The translations under genes and the position numbers were made by a program. 64,000 bases of DNA from Vigna angularis (lineage: Eukaryota; Streptophyta; Magnoliopsida; Fabales; Fabaceae). This document shows, piece by piece, positions 21,301 to 33,448 of the stretch. The DNA lies in NCBI RefSeq assembly GCF_016808095.1, contig NC_068974.1, forward strand, positions 40,586,590 to 40,650,589, in the 5' to 3' direction. Position 1 is the stretch's first letter; every line of letters begins with the position of its first letter. A model generated the notes under the pieces. It saw only the letters and a list, made by a program, of their open reading frames with translations, searched no databases and was not told the origin of the DNA.

Positions 21301-23530
21301 CTGCAGAAAAGGGAGGCACAGTGACACAGAATTCAGATGCATGCAGATTCTTCACTCACAAAAATGATTATGAAAAAACTAAAATGAGGAAAAGATTACA
21401 CCCGAAGATACATACTCGTCTCCTATTTTCCTTTTCTCAATTTGAGATATATCATAATAGCGTAATGCTGCTTCCAAAAACTTCCTCTTCAGATCTAAGA
21501 TCCTTGCATAGCAAACCTGAAAACAAATAGGAAAAAGATGGAAAAACAGGTAAGGCTACGCTCAAGCATCCTACTTTTTGGCCCAGTTACACCTACGCAG
21601 TTATCATTTTCAAACCTTGTACTTTAAATTGAGTACTTCATGCTGACTACTGCTGACCAAGAATGATGCTTTATTAATAAAAGCCTCAGCATTGACAGCA
21701 TCGTCGTCCTGCAAAACAAAATTTGTTTCAAAATAAATTATGACTCTAGTCTGACATTCATAGCAAGTATACCAGTCATATTTTTAAATAGGGAACAGAT
21801 GTCCCCATACTTACAAAATTAAAATTATTCCTTATGTACGTGCTTAAGAGTATGAGGAACGTGAATGTTCCAGTTATAAAAACATTGTCCTCTTGAATAT
21901 GAAGATGTTGAACAAGAATAGGTAGGACATGCTTTGAGACTCTAAAAATCATAGAAACAGATACTCATGCGTGTCACTTGTTATGACTTTCATTTTGGTC
22001 TTAGCCACTACTTCAGATCAAACATGAATTTCAGTGCACAAAATAGTCAGATACCTCAAGGTATAAACAAGCTATTTGGACACACTTTGACAACCTGAAT
22101 GCATCATCAATCACCCTGATAAATAAATCGAAGTACAAATAAGTTAAAGTGACATTCTCAAATTCGAGAGAATTATAATACTTTACACGAGCAAATAAAT
22201 ATGGGAGATGAGAAATTCTGAGACCTCATTCCTGAATCTAGGTCAATACCACTGAGCATTTGAGCTGCTTTTGACCATTGCTTCTCAGATTCATAAAGCT
22301 CAGCGAGTTTCTCTCTAATAACTAGAACCTATAATAAAATAACAAGTGGGATTAGAATAATTAAATTGAGTAGGCCGAATACAAGAGGAAGGAAAAATGT
22401 AAACTTCACCATAATAGGATGATGGATCAAAACAAAAATATATGAAGAGATGATGAGAGACACTTTTTGCTTGGAAGCAAGAAACATTCACAATTACAAG
22501 TAACCACTTTCTAATAGAATTTTACTCTGGCAAAAGTGAATTTTATTTGTTTTCCTTAAAATCTAACTTCACTTTGTCTTTCAACTTCTCCACGCACCAA
22601 AAACCCTTTTGACTGTGATAGAAGCAGAAACACTTTTTTGATAAAGTTTTTGCATTCATAACTAAATTTGTCATTCTGATAACAAAAGAATGATTATTTC
22701 CTCTCCCAGCCACCACTACCTCACTACAATTTATACAATTACACTAGAGAGCGCAAAAGTTGTGTTCAAAATAACTAAATCTAACTTTTTTTCCGTTTAT
22801 CTTTTGTTTCACATAATTTAATTCCTAAATAAGCAATTACACTAGAGAGCGCAAATGTTGTGTTCAAAATAACTAAATCTAACTTTTTTCTCTTTATCTT
22901 TTGTGACACATAATTCAATCCCTAAATAAGCAAATATTAAACCAAATAATAATTTACTAATGGCGAAGTGAGGGCAGAGTTCGTCAAGAAAATGACAAGC
23001 ATGTTTTTAAAAGTGGCGTAGATATATAGTAATTTTTCGTTCTTGGCCTCAAAAGAGAAAATACTAATTGCAATTAAGTAGTAATAACTAAAACTTTCCT
23101 ATTTTCCGAAATAAAACAATACAAGCATGCAGTATTTCATCTGAATATACAAAAATTAAACCTGCTCTTCGAACGACACAACACGAGGCTGAATTTGGGC
23201 AAGGGTGTAATGAGCAATCTCTTTCTGTATCTCAGGCTCCAATCTTCCCAACTCTTGAGCAAAAGTCTGCAAAAGCTGCCGCGAAACTACTAATGGAACA
23301 TCATCTGATAACACTGAAATACGAAATATGAAGGTCTGAGAGCTTGAAATGGAGGAACACTAACCACAAGAAACCCTGGATGAGATAAAAGACACTTAAC
23401 TGTGATCGATGAATTTCCTAGACTGAGCAATGTCATTGGACGAAATGACAGCTGCGAGTATGCTCTTATACTGCTCTATTTTTTGCCTCTGGTCTGTAAT
23501 CGCAGAAGCGCTTGCAAAAGCACTCTCCAT
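18340..23530 (-). CDS. CSN4: COP9 signalosome complex subunit 4 (PCI-domain protein)
   Basis: Fourteen exons: 23530-23401, 23313-23162, 22328-22225, 22115-22055, 21708-21616, 21516-21416, 20290-20182, 20096-20052, 19976-19908, 19829-19738, 19630-19588, 19243-19184, 18957-18898, 18414-18340. They sum to 1,194 nt, giving 397 residues, the length I recall for Arabidopsis CSN4. The COP9 signalosome removes NEDD8 from cullins and so tunes CRL ubiquitin ligases; CSN4 is a scaffold subunit. Diagnostic blocks: [15 protein letters not shown] near the start, [38 protein letters not shown], and a C-terminal PCI domain about 200-365 with [20 protein letters not shown] and [19 protein letters not shown]. 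The protein ends [10 protein letters not shown]. Residue 331 or so reads Ser where Arabidopsis has Arg (exon 10/11 junction AG|C). Intron 2 carries a 98-bp tandem duplication. Confidence 0.95.
22736..22930. repeat. 98-bp tandem duplication in CSN4 intron 2
   Basis: Two head-to-tail copies, 22736-22833 and 22834-22930, both starting CAATTACACTAGAGAGCGC and ending CCTAAATAAG. They differ by only a handful of substitutions and a one-base indel. Confidence 0.92.
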
Positions 23531-23532
23531 CA

Positions 23533-23735
23533 CTGTTGCACGTTAACATTCATCAACACAAAGCAACCAAATGTATAAAACCTAAATTAAGAAAAACTAG
23601 TCTAAAACTTCCGATTCTTCAATATTTCGAGCAACTCGTAATCATTAACAAATAAAAAAACACCAAAGACAAATACATTAATAAATAAGCGCTGAAAAGA
23701 TAGTGTCTAAGAAGTGAAGGGTGAAATCGGTTTAC
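23533..23735 (-). other. 5' UTR intron of CSN4
   Basis: Minus-strand GATAG|GTAAACC (donor 23735-23734) and GCAACAG|TGATGG (acceptor 23534-23533) define a 203-bp intron that ends two bases before the CSN4 ATG. Confidence 0.5.
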
Positions 23736-23759
23736 CTATCGGCGTTGTAGGAAGGTTGA

Positions 23760-25376
23760 GCGTCGCCGAAAGTTACAGGTTTGGCCGGTGGAAGTTGTGA
23801 TTCCTCACTCCTCCGTCGTGAATTGGAATCAACGACAAACTCTCGAATTTCAACTATGAACTCAACTCTCTTCGCCTTCGTAAATTGTCCACGCCACGGC
23901 TCTCAATCGGTAATGAAATTGCTCCACCCGGTTCATTTGACCCACACAAATTTCCAACATTCGTTTTCTTGGGCCTGCGTCTTCTTCTTCTTGCTTTCTT
24001 TGGGCTGGGCCTAACGATTACCGAATGACAATTACTTTCTGCATCTCCATCAAATTAAACTCATAATACAACGAAAATACTTAAATGTCCTTCATTATTA
24101 CTTGAATTCCTGCTGTTTAATTATAGTTATTTATAATATTTTTTATTAATTCGTAATATAAAATTTAGTATCCTACAGACAACATTTTTTAATGAGAACA
24201 AAATATGCAATCCACAGAGACAGCTGAAATTACGAATGTTTCTTTTATTAAAAAAAGCGAAAATATTGTCTAGCCGTTTTATTAGTATGTAATATTCATC
24301 ATGTTAGTTGATAATTAATCAAGTTAGGCATATGACATACGACACTTTAAAACTGAATTACCAAAACATCTAAAAGAAACACTTTTAAAAAAGCTGTTTG
24401 AAAAATAAATATGCCTAAAAAATTAAAGAACATGGAAAGACAGTAACATCTTCAAAATATTAAATGAAAAATACTTTTAGGGAAAAAAAATTAGAAAGAC
24501 AATTCATGATATATTGCAAAAGAAATATATGCATGCAAAAGAAAATTAACGTTAAATCTAAACAAGTAATAGGCCAAAGGCATACTTAAAAACTGATGGT
24601 AATGAAATACAGAAGAAAAAAAATAACACATTTATCACGTTTTTAATAATAAGAAATTTAATGCAATTTAAATATTAATTTCTTTTTCTATTTCATATTC
24701 AAAATCATCATGATAAATAAGATTAACAAAAATAACACCTCAAATCCACTTATGTATGGTGATTAACCAGTCGTAGAAGCTTTTTTTTTATTACTTTAAA
24801 CTATTTTTAATTTTTTTTATGTGTGATTGTTTTTTACTATTATTGTGGGTACGTGTGAAAAACTTCTACATGCTTCCCGTGGATTTGAATATTTTTTAGA
24901 TTCCAATATGCAACCTGTATTTGATTTTCTTGTAACAATGTTGACAAATGCACATTAACTTTCTCTTTAACGGAGGCAGACTTTTTGGCCTTGAAAATTT
25001 TACAAAAAAGAGTATCGCAAAAAAGTGAAATTTAAATAGAAAGGAACAGTGAGAAAGTGGTGACGAAATGAGAAAAAAAAAATGCTGGTTTCACATGGCA
25101 AACCACAAAACATCGACATTGCGTCGCAGGAGCAAAATCATGAACGCGGGACCCATTTTAAATATCCATGTCGAAATTCCCGATTTGCCCTCATCATTTC
25201 CGTTCCTCTGCGTCCTCGTACCCCTCATTTCTTTGTCGTCATCTCCATTCCACTCTTTCTTTAAACCCAACCATTCCCTTTCAACATCACAATGAATCAT
25301 CGCTGACACTGATCGTTCACTATAATATTCCTTATTCAATTCCGACCGAGTTTCATACCGAGTCCACTCACTCACC
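23760..25376. other. CSN4/BAG7 divergent intergenic region
   Basis: About 1.6 kb between the CSN4 leader (minus) and the BAG7-like start (plus). The first 250 bp are GC-richer and contain the CSN4 leader; the 77-residue ORF on the plus strand there looks like chance. The 300 bp before 25377 are C/T-rich, like a 5' UTR. The middle is AT-rich with no gene. Confidence 0.5.
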
Positions 25377-28370
25377 ATGAGCCGATTCAGGCGATTTCAG
25401 CTCATTGAACAGCCATTCCCGTTATGCTACTCCTCACCCTTCCAAACCCTAACATTCCCCTCCTTTCTCGAGCACTCTCTTGACCTTGATCTCGACCTGT
25501 TGCTAGCTCCTAGCTCTTTCGACGCGGATCTGCTTCACGCGCCGTCGTTGGCCTACCGCCGCGTGGAGAGCCAGATCGAGACGGAGTTGCGCTTGCAGAG
25601 CCTGGGTGACCGGGTCGCGGAGCTGGAGTCGCGGTTTGACCGTCTCATCAGCGGCGATCGGAAGTACACTTGGACCGCGGAGATCAAGGGAGCGGAGAAG
25701 AATGGGTTTGACAGGAAGTACAAGTGGGTTGCGGAGATCGTTGAGGAAGAGAAGAAGAAGAAGAAGAAGCAGCAGCAGGTGAAGAAGGTGGTGAAGGATA
25801 AGAATGTGACGTGGACGATTCAGCTGGAGAGTGAGGGTGAGGAGGAAGAGAGGAAGAAGAAGTTGGTGAAGGGTGTTGCGAAGAACGTTAAGTGGACGGC
25901 TGAGATCTCGGGAAAAGGGAATAACAGTGGGAACTCTAGGAAGTACACGTTTCAGGTGGAAAGTGGAGATGCTGAGAAAAAGGAGAAGTTGAAGGAGAAG
26001 GAGAAGGAGAAGAAGAAGGGAAATGGGTTGCGCATTGTGGAGATTCACGAGCCAAGTAATCATAGAGACGTGGTTTTGAGACAGGTTGGTTAGCCTTCAA
26101 CACTCTTTGAAATTTTCACGTGCGATCTTGTTTGTTTTGGTAGTTTTAAATTTGTGACTTTTAATTGGGAGCTCAATAATTTGGTTGTTGGTGGGTGAGC
26201 AAGTTTGAGGTCATTATCAGGGTCATATGACAGTGATGCGTTTGGATTTAGACTGTCAAGTTTATTAACGCGACGTTTTTTCGTACTTTCCATGGTCATC
26301 AGCTATTGCTTTGAAAGTACCTTATAGGCCGGGGATCGGAGACTGGACTCGGGTGGGGGGAGGGGGTAAAAGTTAAAATGCCACTATTGAGTAAACAGGA
26401 GGAAGCTAATACAAACTTTTATCCAGTCTGAATAATCTAACTAATGCTTTTTAGGAAACAAAAAGGATTGGATAAATGGAAAATTGTCAAGACTTAGTTG
26501 AACGGTTTGATTCGGATTGGAAGTGAATGGTATCTTTGTAGTCCATTGTATGACTAGATAGGATTAAATGTTCAGTGTATATGGACAGATCTAGTTAAGT
26601 TAACATTACTGGTTACCTATCTGCTTTGTGATTCGTAATATAAAGAAATACATAGTAAGTGCAAATCGGTAACTAGTAAAACTATGGCATTAGAACCTCG
26701 AACTCCGGCTTTGGAGGGTGTGCTCCATTTGAAAGTTTACTAACGCGCATTTGCTGTCTATTTAACTACTTCTTTCATGCCTTGCATGTGTCCCATTATA
26801 AATAAAAATAACGTGCAAGATTATATTTTCTAAATTTTGTTGATCTGTTCAGAATACAAACCTGTATATTCTGGAAACAATTTGCACATATTTATCTCTT
26901 GTGGATTCTCTTCTGCCTGAATCTGCTCTCGTTATAGTTCTACTTGGGATAATATGTACTGCTTCTGACATCATCTTTCGACTAGTAGTTGTACGAGTTC
27001 ACTTATGTAATTGTATTTTTATTCAATGTTTTTACTTTTGTTGTTTTATTATCCAAAATGGTAAAAAGAAAAAGGGGAGGGGGGATTGAAGATATGCAGG
27101 TGAAAGTAAAACCCAAAATGCCCGAGTCATGGCTAAATTCTTGTTCATAAACATTAACTTCATATCTTGTTGACAATGAGCTTTTTTCTTATTAGCGGGT
27201 GCCCATTAATCCTAATTGTGCTCTGGCATAGGAGATGCTTTGTTAATTTTTTTTATCAGCTAGCAGACTGAATATTAGCTGCTTTTCACCTTTATATTTG
27301 ATTTCTTTTTTATGAATTGTGCATTCATACTCATAAATGCTATTATATTTAGAATTTGGAAGATTATCAGTATGCTGAGTTATTCTTTTTGTATCCAACT
27401 TCTTGTTGAGGAAGGCATTTGCGAAGAGGTTTGGAGCTGTGCAAAATGATAGGGGCAAAAGGAAGGATTTCTCTCCTCAAGATGCTGCTTTGTTGATCCA
27501 GATCAACTTTAGAGCTTACTTGATCCGTAGGTCAAAAGCTCTCCGGGCCCTTAGAGAACTGGCTGTTGCAAAATCTAAATTGAAGGAAATCAGAGCCCAG
27601 TTCAATAACTTTTCTTACCGACGTCATGTAGCTCGTGATGCAGAGGAGCGCCAGCGATTTTCTGAGAAAATCATCGTCTTGCTTCTCACTGTTGATGCCA
27701 TTGAGGTACGATAGATCTCTCTTTATTGATTAGATTGAACTTTTTCCACAATTTTGAACTCTGCTAAATGTCATACCAGATGTTAATTTGGTAGTTAGCC
27801 TGTAATTTAATTTTGTAGTCCAGATCGTAGAATGCAACCTAGAAGTAAAACATGTATATACAAGTCTGAATATTCATATGTAACTCATATTGTGTTCATC
27901 ATAATCCTTACTACCTTGTTTAGTCATTGGAGAATCTTACTGGATGCTGTGTCTCATCTAAGTGTAGATCTATGTTTGGTTTAGGAATTAGTAATGGAAG
28001 TTCTCATTATTTCTGAAAAAAATTAATAGTGACTCTGATGATGTGACTCATTATAAAATATAAGTTCTAGCTTTCTGGAGTAATTTTGTGCGCCATTTAC
28101 TGGTTTATCTAACAGGTTTGTTTATATTCTGTTTTGTAGGGAGCTGATATTATGGTAAGATCAGCGAAGAGGTCAATGGTGGATGAGCTAGAAGCAATGA
28201 TTGATGTGGTTGATCCCCAGCCTGGTGGAAGATCAGTATCACTCTCTTTCAAAAGAAGGACATTTGATATGCCCGATGGAGTCATCCGGAAGGAAATTGA
28301 AGAAGGAGTTGCACAGGTTGTGCAAATGCTTGAAGAAGCAGAGAATAGCAGCAACACCTTTGAAGCATAA
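25377..28370 (+). CDS. BAG7: BAG-family co-chaperone, BAG7-like (IQ motif plus BAG domain)
   Basis: Three exons, 25377-26084, 27415-27705 and 28140-28370, give 409 residues in phase. BAG proteins bind Hsp70-type chaperones; Arabidopsis BAG7 works at the ER in the unfolded-protein response. The start MSRFRRFQLIE is like the BAG7 branch. Residues about 95-205 are Lys/Glu-rich with a repeated motif of the form K-x-x-W-T-x-E-I (see findings). An IQ calmodulin-binding motif (LIQINFRAYLIRRSKALR) lies near 263-280 and is followed by the BAG helices (AVAKSKLKEIRAQFNNFSYR through VDELEAMIDVVD). No transmembrane span is obvious in the assembled protein. The exon-2 acceptor was placed at 27413-27414 because only that site keeps frame. 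Confidence 0.88.
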
Positions 28371-30892
28371 CTGTGAGATGAAAAACGTAATATTATCCTA
28401 GTATTCCATGCTTTCCTTCCGCCGTTGTCGTTTGTTGGTAGAAGTATTTTAGTCTATGTTTGAAAGACTTCTAAATTTAGGCTTTTCATCCAATCGTTGT
28501 TTCTCTGAACTTTTTGGCACATTCTGAATGGAAAGATTGACTAGTGTTGGAGCTTTTTTCTTTAACCATGACCACTTCTACAAGCTTGCCCATTGGGATC
28601 CATCCTTTTGTTGTGACAATACATAGGTTAATCTTAAATGCGATGCATCTGTCAATAACTCACCCTCCATATAACTTTAATTCATCAGTATTTTCTCTCA
28701 ATTTTAGAGTAAATTAAAAACATTTTTAGATTGGTAGATTGAAAAGATTGCATGCATTGTACTTTAGTGATTATTACTTGGCAGGTTGTTATGTTGCTTT
28801 TTTATGGTTTCTTTTCGTTGTATGAGAATATGCATTCTTTGCAGTTTGACCATTGCCTGGGTTGTTGTATTGCTGTGTTTTGGTTGAAATGTCTCATTCA
28901 TCCATGATTTAAGGTTGCACTGAGTGAGTTGTCCTCTAAGCTTTCATCCTAGTTCCTTCTGACCAAAAGGAAAGAAACTGAAAGCAAGTTCTAATGAGTT
29001 TTATTCAAATTGATAGTAAAGTCAAAATATTATTTTTTGTTGAATCATTATTGATCATAAATTGTAGTTTATTAATTTTTTAAAAAACATATTTTAAGTT
29101 GGAAAATATCGTCACTGGGCAGATAATTAACATTCATGTATATAAATTATGAAGTTGTATTTTAATATAAGAATATCTGAAAAACATAATGGATTATGAT
29201 ATGGCAGTGAAAAAATTTCCTTGCTATTCTGTTACAAAATTTTCTTTCATATCAAATTCTGCATGCTTTCTGTTAATTTTAGGACTATATATAGATATTA
29301 TTGTTTGTAAACCATTAATATAGTTCAACAATAATATTTCTATAATCTCTTTCCCAACACTTTTAAAGTATTACACGATTCTGCAGAAGCTAGCTGGCAT
29401 GAGCTGCCATCATTATTGACCTTTAACGATACCTTTATTTTTCACTTTCTAACTAATTTTTATTATTTTGCACCTTTTCAGATTTGTTTATTTTTTTAAA
29501 TATGTTTCACGAATATTTGAATTATTATTTTTCATTGAATACATTATCAAATCTAATATTAGTAGCGTTTAACAATGAGTTTATTTTAATACCCATTTTT
29601 TTAGATACTTTTTCAACTAGTATTATGCTTTTAATTTTCAGCTCGCATTTTTTCTTTTGAGGTTAATTTGATTTATTATTTTTTTTCTTTTTGCTTTTCA
29701 GTAAGATATTGCCTTGTTAATGGAAACATCAAAGTGATACTTTATTTCTATTTAAGATTTTCCGTATTCTTATTTTTTATAAGATGGAATTAAGAATGTA
29801 ACGTTAATAGTAAAACATGTTTTAACTGAAAAAAAAAGTATAATTGACGTAATTGATCTTTAAATTAAATTTAGGAGTTTAAATTAAATTGAAAATATTA
29901 TAATGATATAAAATTATATTTAAAAAATATACAAAAATATCATACACACATGCTTATGAAACATTTATAATTTTCTAAGTTAGTTAACAAATTTTTCTAC
30001 TTACGAACTTCTCAAATATCGTCATAGTTCGTTTTATTTTTAGTTTTGGATAAACATCAAAAGGTAAAAACACTTAAAGAATAAAAACTAAAAATTACAT
30101 TATAAACATAAAAGGTAACTAAAAGTATTTTTTTGTGTGTGTGAATCTTTCTAATACAAAAGCTTCAACATGCCAATATTAATAAATATTAAAAAAATTT
30201 ATACTTATATACATAAATAAAGAAGATTTAGTATTTATTCGAATTATTCAAAATAATAACACATTGTTATTTTCTAAACCATGTGAATTTAATAAAAACA
30301 ATCACACTCATTCCTTTTAACATATATAACAAGTTAAAATATAATATTGAATGATTTTGACAAATATTAATGCTAAAATATTAAAAAAAAAATAAAGATA
30401 TATGAGCATTGTAATTAAATGAGAATATCCTTTATTGATGTATTAATTATTAAAATGTTGTAGGTATGCTTATTTCTTATGACAACTATTCAGTTGACTA
30501 TAATGCATGTATTGTATTCCAATGTTTCATAGAAGTTGGAAAAATTGCACAACAGCTCATGGGCTTATGTGTTGGAAAGTGTGTTTTCCAACGTTTGCAT
30601 TGAAATAAGAGAGAATGCAACCGTGATGTGTGAGTAATTGATGGAGACAATAAACTAAATTGACGGTAGTGAAGCAACAGATTAGGAGAGCTTTCACACA
30701 CACCACCATCCATCCTTTGATTGCCAAAATTGATGGCTGTGATTCAAAACTTTCTGCTATTTCTGATGTCATGCTTGCATTGGATTACATCTGTGTTAAA
30801 ACCAAGGAACCACCGATATCAGCTCAAAACACTTTAATTTTATTGCAAATAATTTTATATAACTAAATACCACATAGATTCATAACATATAA
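28371..30892. other. Intergenic, AT-rich, no gene recognised
   Basis: Starts with the BAG7-like 3' UTR. The rest is AT-rich. Near 30520-30800 the base composition is more balanced and short frames exist on both strands, but none matches a family I know; it could be an old gene or transposon remnant. Confidence 0.45.
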
Positions 30893-31622
30893 ACGGATAA
30901 CCCAGCTCAACCCCATCTGACTCACTATGGGTTGGCCACTTAATAAGTTAATCCAACATGGCTCATTTATTAGCGAGTTGAAAAAATTCAAATCATATAT
31001 TGTTATATATTATAAGCTATCAAGTATAAAATTTTGCCAATTTAGTTTAATGAGACATACACAACCGTTTCACCAAGAAACTACAGCCGTTAATAAAAAT
31101 ATATAGCACAAGATAAAATTGTCATGCTTGTAGATATGTCTAAAAACAAGATCAAACAAATGATATATTTCTGAATTATTCAATCTATAATATTATCCCT
31201 CTATTAAATTGGAGTCCTGAATAGATAAATTCACACTATTATGCTCTCTTAAAGCATATTCTTCTTTATCGCTCTCTATAATATTATCCAATTTATAATT
31301 TTAGGGTTTTATTTGCATAGAGGAACTTTTGGAAAGACAACCGCGCAAAAAGCTCTATTGCTGAGTAAAGGTTGTGCATTTTAAATAATTAATTTAATTA
31401 ATTTGATTTCAATAAAAATATAGGATTTGAATAATTAATTTAATTTAATTAAAAAAATAGGTTGGTAGGTGAGTCAACCCAACCCACCACGGGTTCAACC
31501 CGTGTGAGCCGGGTCAAAATTGGCTTACATAAAAAGTTTTACATTTTTTTCCAACCTAACTCGACTCAAATCCGTGGTGAGTTGGATTGGCTCACGGGTT
31601 TCAATCCATTTTGACGGGACTA
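30893..31622. repeat. Degenerate repeat with GGGTTGG/CCAACCC-type motifs
   Basis: The two ends (30898-30940 and 31463-31622) are rich in related words such as CCCAACCCACCACGGGTT, GTGAGCCGGG and GTGGTGAGTTGGATTGG, many in opposite orientation. The interior is AT-rich. This is the look of a decayed non-autonomous DNA transposon with subterminal motif arrays. No clean terminal inverted repeat or target duplication could be fixed, so boundaries are approximate. Confidence 0.35.
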
Positions 31623-32326
31623 TAAATATATAAATAAGTTTGAAGCTTATTTTATAAATTAATTGTATGATATTGTGTTCAACTTAAAATCTGTTTTTTT
31701 TTTTAAATTTCAACAAATTCACCATGTTTACATATAGAAGGGGCGAATTTTGCTTATAAGTTTTCCTTATTGTTATAAATAATGAAAATAAAAAATATTT
31801 ATTGTTTCGTTATTTATTTATTTTTATATGTATTATCCTCTCTCACTCTCATACCATAGTCGAAGAAGGAGGAAAAATGTTAAAAGTTTGGATATCATTT
31901 TTTTCTTATTTTTTTCTCAATTGAATTTAAATATAATTTAAAGTTTTATTTATTTATATATTAAATATTATTCTTCCAAAATTTTGATAGAAGGAAAACA
32001 TGCATAAGTATACAAAAAATTTACTTAAATAAAAAATAGTGTACAACTATTTCTTAGAACATCTTTCTCTTACAGTTAACAATTATTTAAATATTGATTT
32101 ATAACAACATCCAAATTTCATTACTGGAACACTTTATTAAATGTTTAAATTATTAAGTATTTTTTATAATATCATATTAATAAAATCGATAATAAATTAA
32201 TTTTTCTGACATAATAATTTTTTATTTTTATTTTTACTTTCCGTACCAAACAAAAATGAATGTGGTAGAAGGAAAAATAGGTGTGAAGTTTGAAAAAAGG
32301 TGACAGCATTATTTATTGTTACTGTA
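31623..32326. other. AT-rich intergenic sequence
   Basis: Poly-T runs and AT-rich sequence with no ORF or motif I can support. It is followed abruptly by GC-rich promoter DNA. Confidence 0.5.
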
Positions 32327-32636
32327 GACACGTGTCGTTTTTATTGGGGTTGACATTATCGGCCGCTGCATGAAGGCCCATCCCATGCCACTTCATCCCA
32401 TTATGAGGCCATCATTTGTCCCGATGTGGACCCCACCATTCCACGTGGGACCATCTCACTGGCTGTTTCCGACAATCCCCACCGTCACCGACGACAACCA
32501 CTCGTTCCTCGAAAGCGACAACACGCTAGCACACGTCGTCCCCACGTACGTGGCGGGCCCCGCCTCCCCAACGTGGCCACGTCGATCTCGTCTCATTTAC
32601 ACGTGTCCCCACGCGCTTTTCCTCCGCCACGTGTCT
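32327..32636 (+). promoter_or_regulatory. Dense G-box/ABRE-like cluster upstream of TPP
   Basis: Nine ACGT cores lie within 310 bp: cores at 32330, 32443, 32533, 32544, 32548, 32571, 32579, 32601 and 32629. They include the perfect palindromes GACACGTGTC (32327-32336) and CCACGTGG (32441-32448), ACACGTGTCC and GCCACGTGTC. ACGT cores bind bZIP (ABF/GBF) and some bHLH (PIF) factors. Clusters are typical of ABA- or light-responsive promoters. The block ends about 310 bp before the TATA-like box. Confidence 0.75.
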
Positions 32637-32947
32637 CCACATACTCTGTGGGACCCACTTTTCAATTTCCTTTATTTATTTAATTAAAAAGGTCCGCGAA
32701 CCAATGGAATCAGATCTTGCCTTTTCGTACTTCGGTCATGCGTTAATCATAAGGAACCCACGCGCCGTCATGGGGTTTGACGCGCTGCCGGATTTGGAGT
32801 TGGGGAGTGGAGAGCACGCGCGGGGACGAGAAGAAGAATGTAGTGTGAGATTTCGGGGGGCGTATTTTATTGGTGGTGTTTCCCAAATCAACACAACCGA
32901 ACCAAGGAAGGTTTTCTTGTAAAGCACGTTTGGTGAGAAGCGAAACG

Positions 32948-32957
32948 CTATAAATCC
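32948..32957 (+). promoter_or_regulatory. TATA-like box of the TPP gene
   Basis: CTATAAATCC, followed about 30 bp later by a pyrimidine-rich leader that has no ATG until 33401. This fits a transcription start near 32985. Confidence 0.6.
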
Positions 32958-33400
32958 CCGTTTTCTTATTTACCATTTTCTTTCTTCTTCTTTTCGCTTC
33001 TTTGCGCTGCCCACCGTTTTGCTTTTGGGTTTCGTTCGTCCATTTTCTGTGTTTTGTTTATTATTTTCTCAGGTGAATATTATCGCGATTTCGTGTTTCT
33101 CTCCGAAAGTACAAAAAACGCATTGCCTTCGCTATTGTCTCTTTGTCCCTGTTTGGCTGCCCATAATTTTACCCCATTTTTAGCTTCTGCCAAACTACAA
33201 CTTGTGCCTTTTGTCTCCTTTCTGGGTTTTCTACCACTTTCTCTTTATTTTTCTTTTCAAATTATAGCCTATTTATTTGTTGGCCGTCAAACCAAAAATA
33301 TCACTGTGCGCGTGTCTTTTATCTTGCCTTTCCTCTTCTGACTGCTCCTTCTTTTTCGCTTTTGAAGATTATTCGTCGAGAAACTGCATTCTGAAGATTC

Positions 33401-33448
33401 ATGACCAATCTAATTTCTTTCTTCCCGTTGTTGGAGCTCGTATTTTAG
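33401..33448 (+). promoter_or_regulatory. Upstream ORF 1 in TPP leader (15 codons)
   Basis: First ATG of the leader (33401-33403), ending at TAG 33446-33448, which is directly followed by the likely donor GTAAC. About 415 bp of pyrimidine-rich leader before it lack any ATG, so scanning ribosomes would meet this one first. Confidence 0.5.

Noticed and set aside
23781..24014. 77-residue plus-strand ORF between CSN4 and BAG7
   Set aside because: Lies over the CSN4 leader on the opposite strand and has no recognisable domain.
25503..26063. Leu-rich 186-residue minus-strand ORF
   Set aside because: Antisense of the Lys/Glu-rich BAG7-like exon 1 (AAG/GAG reads as Leu codons).
30498..30866. Short ORFs on both strands in more balanced sequence
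   Set aside because: No family recognised and no splice context; kept only as a possible remnant in the intergenic entry.
32370..32922. ORFs of 72-105 residues upstream of TPP
   Set aside because: They cover the G-box-rich promoter, whose high GC content leaves frames open by chance.
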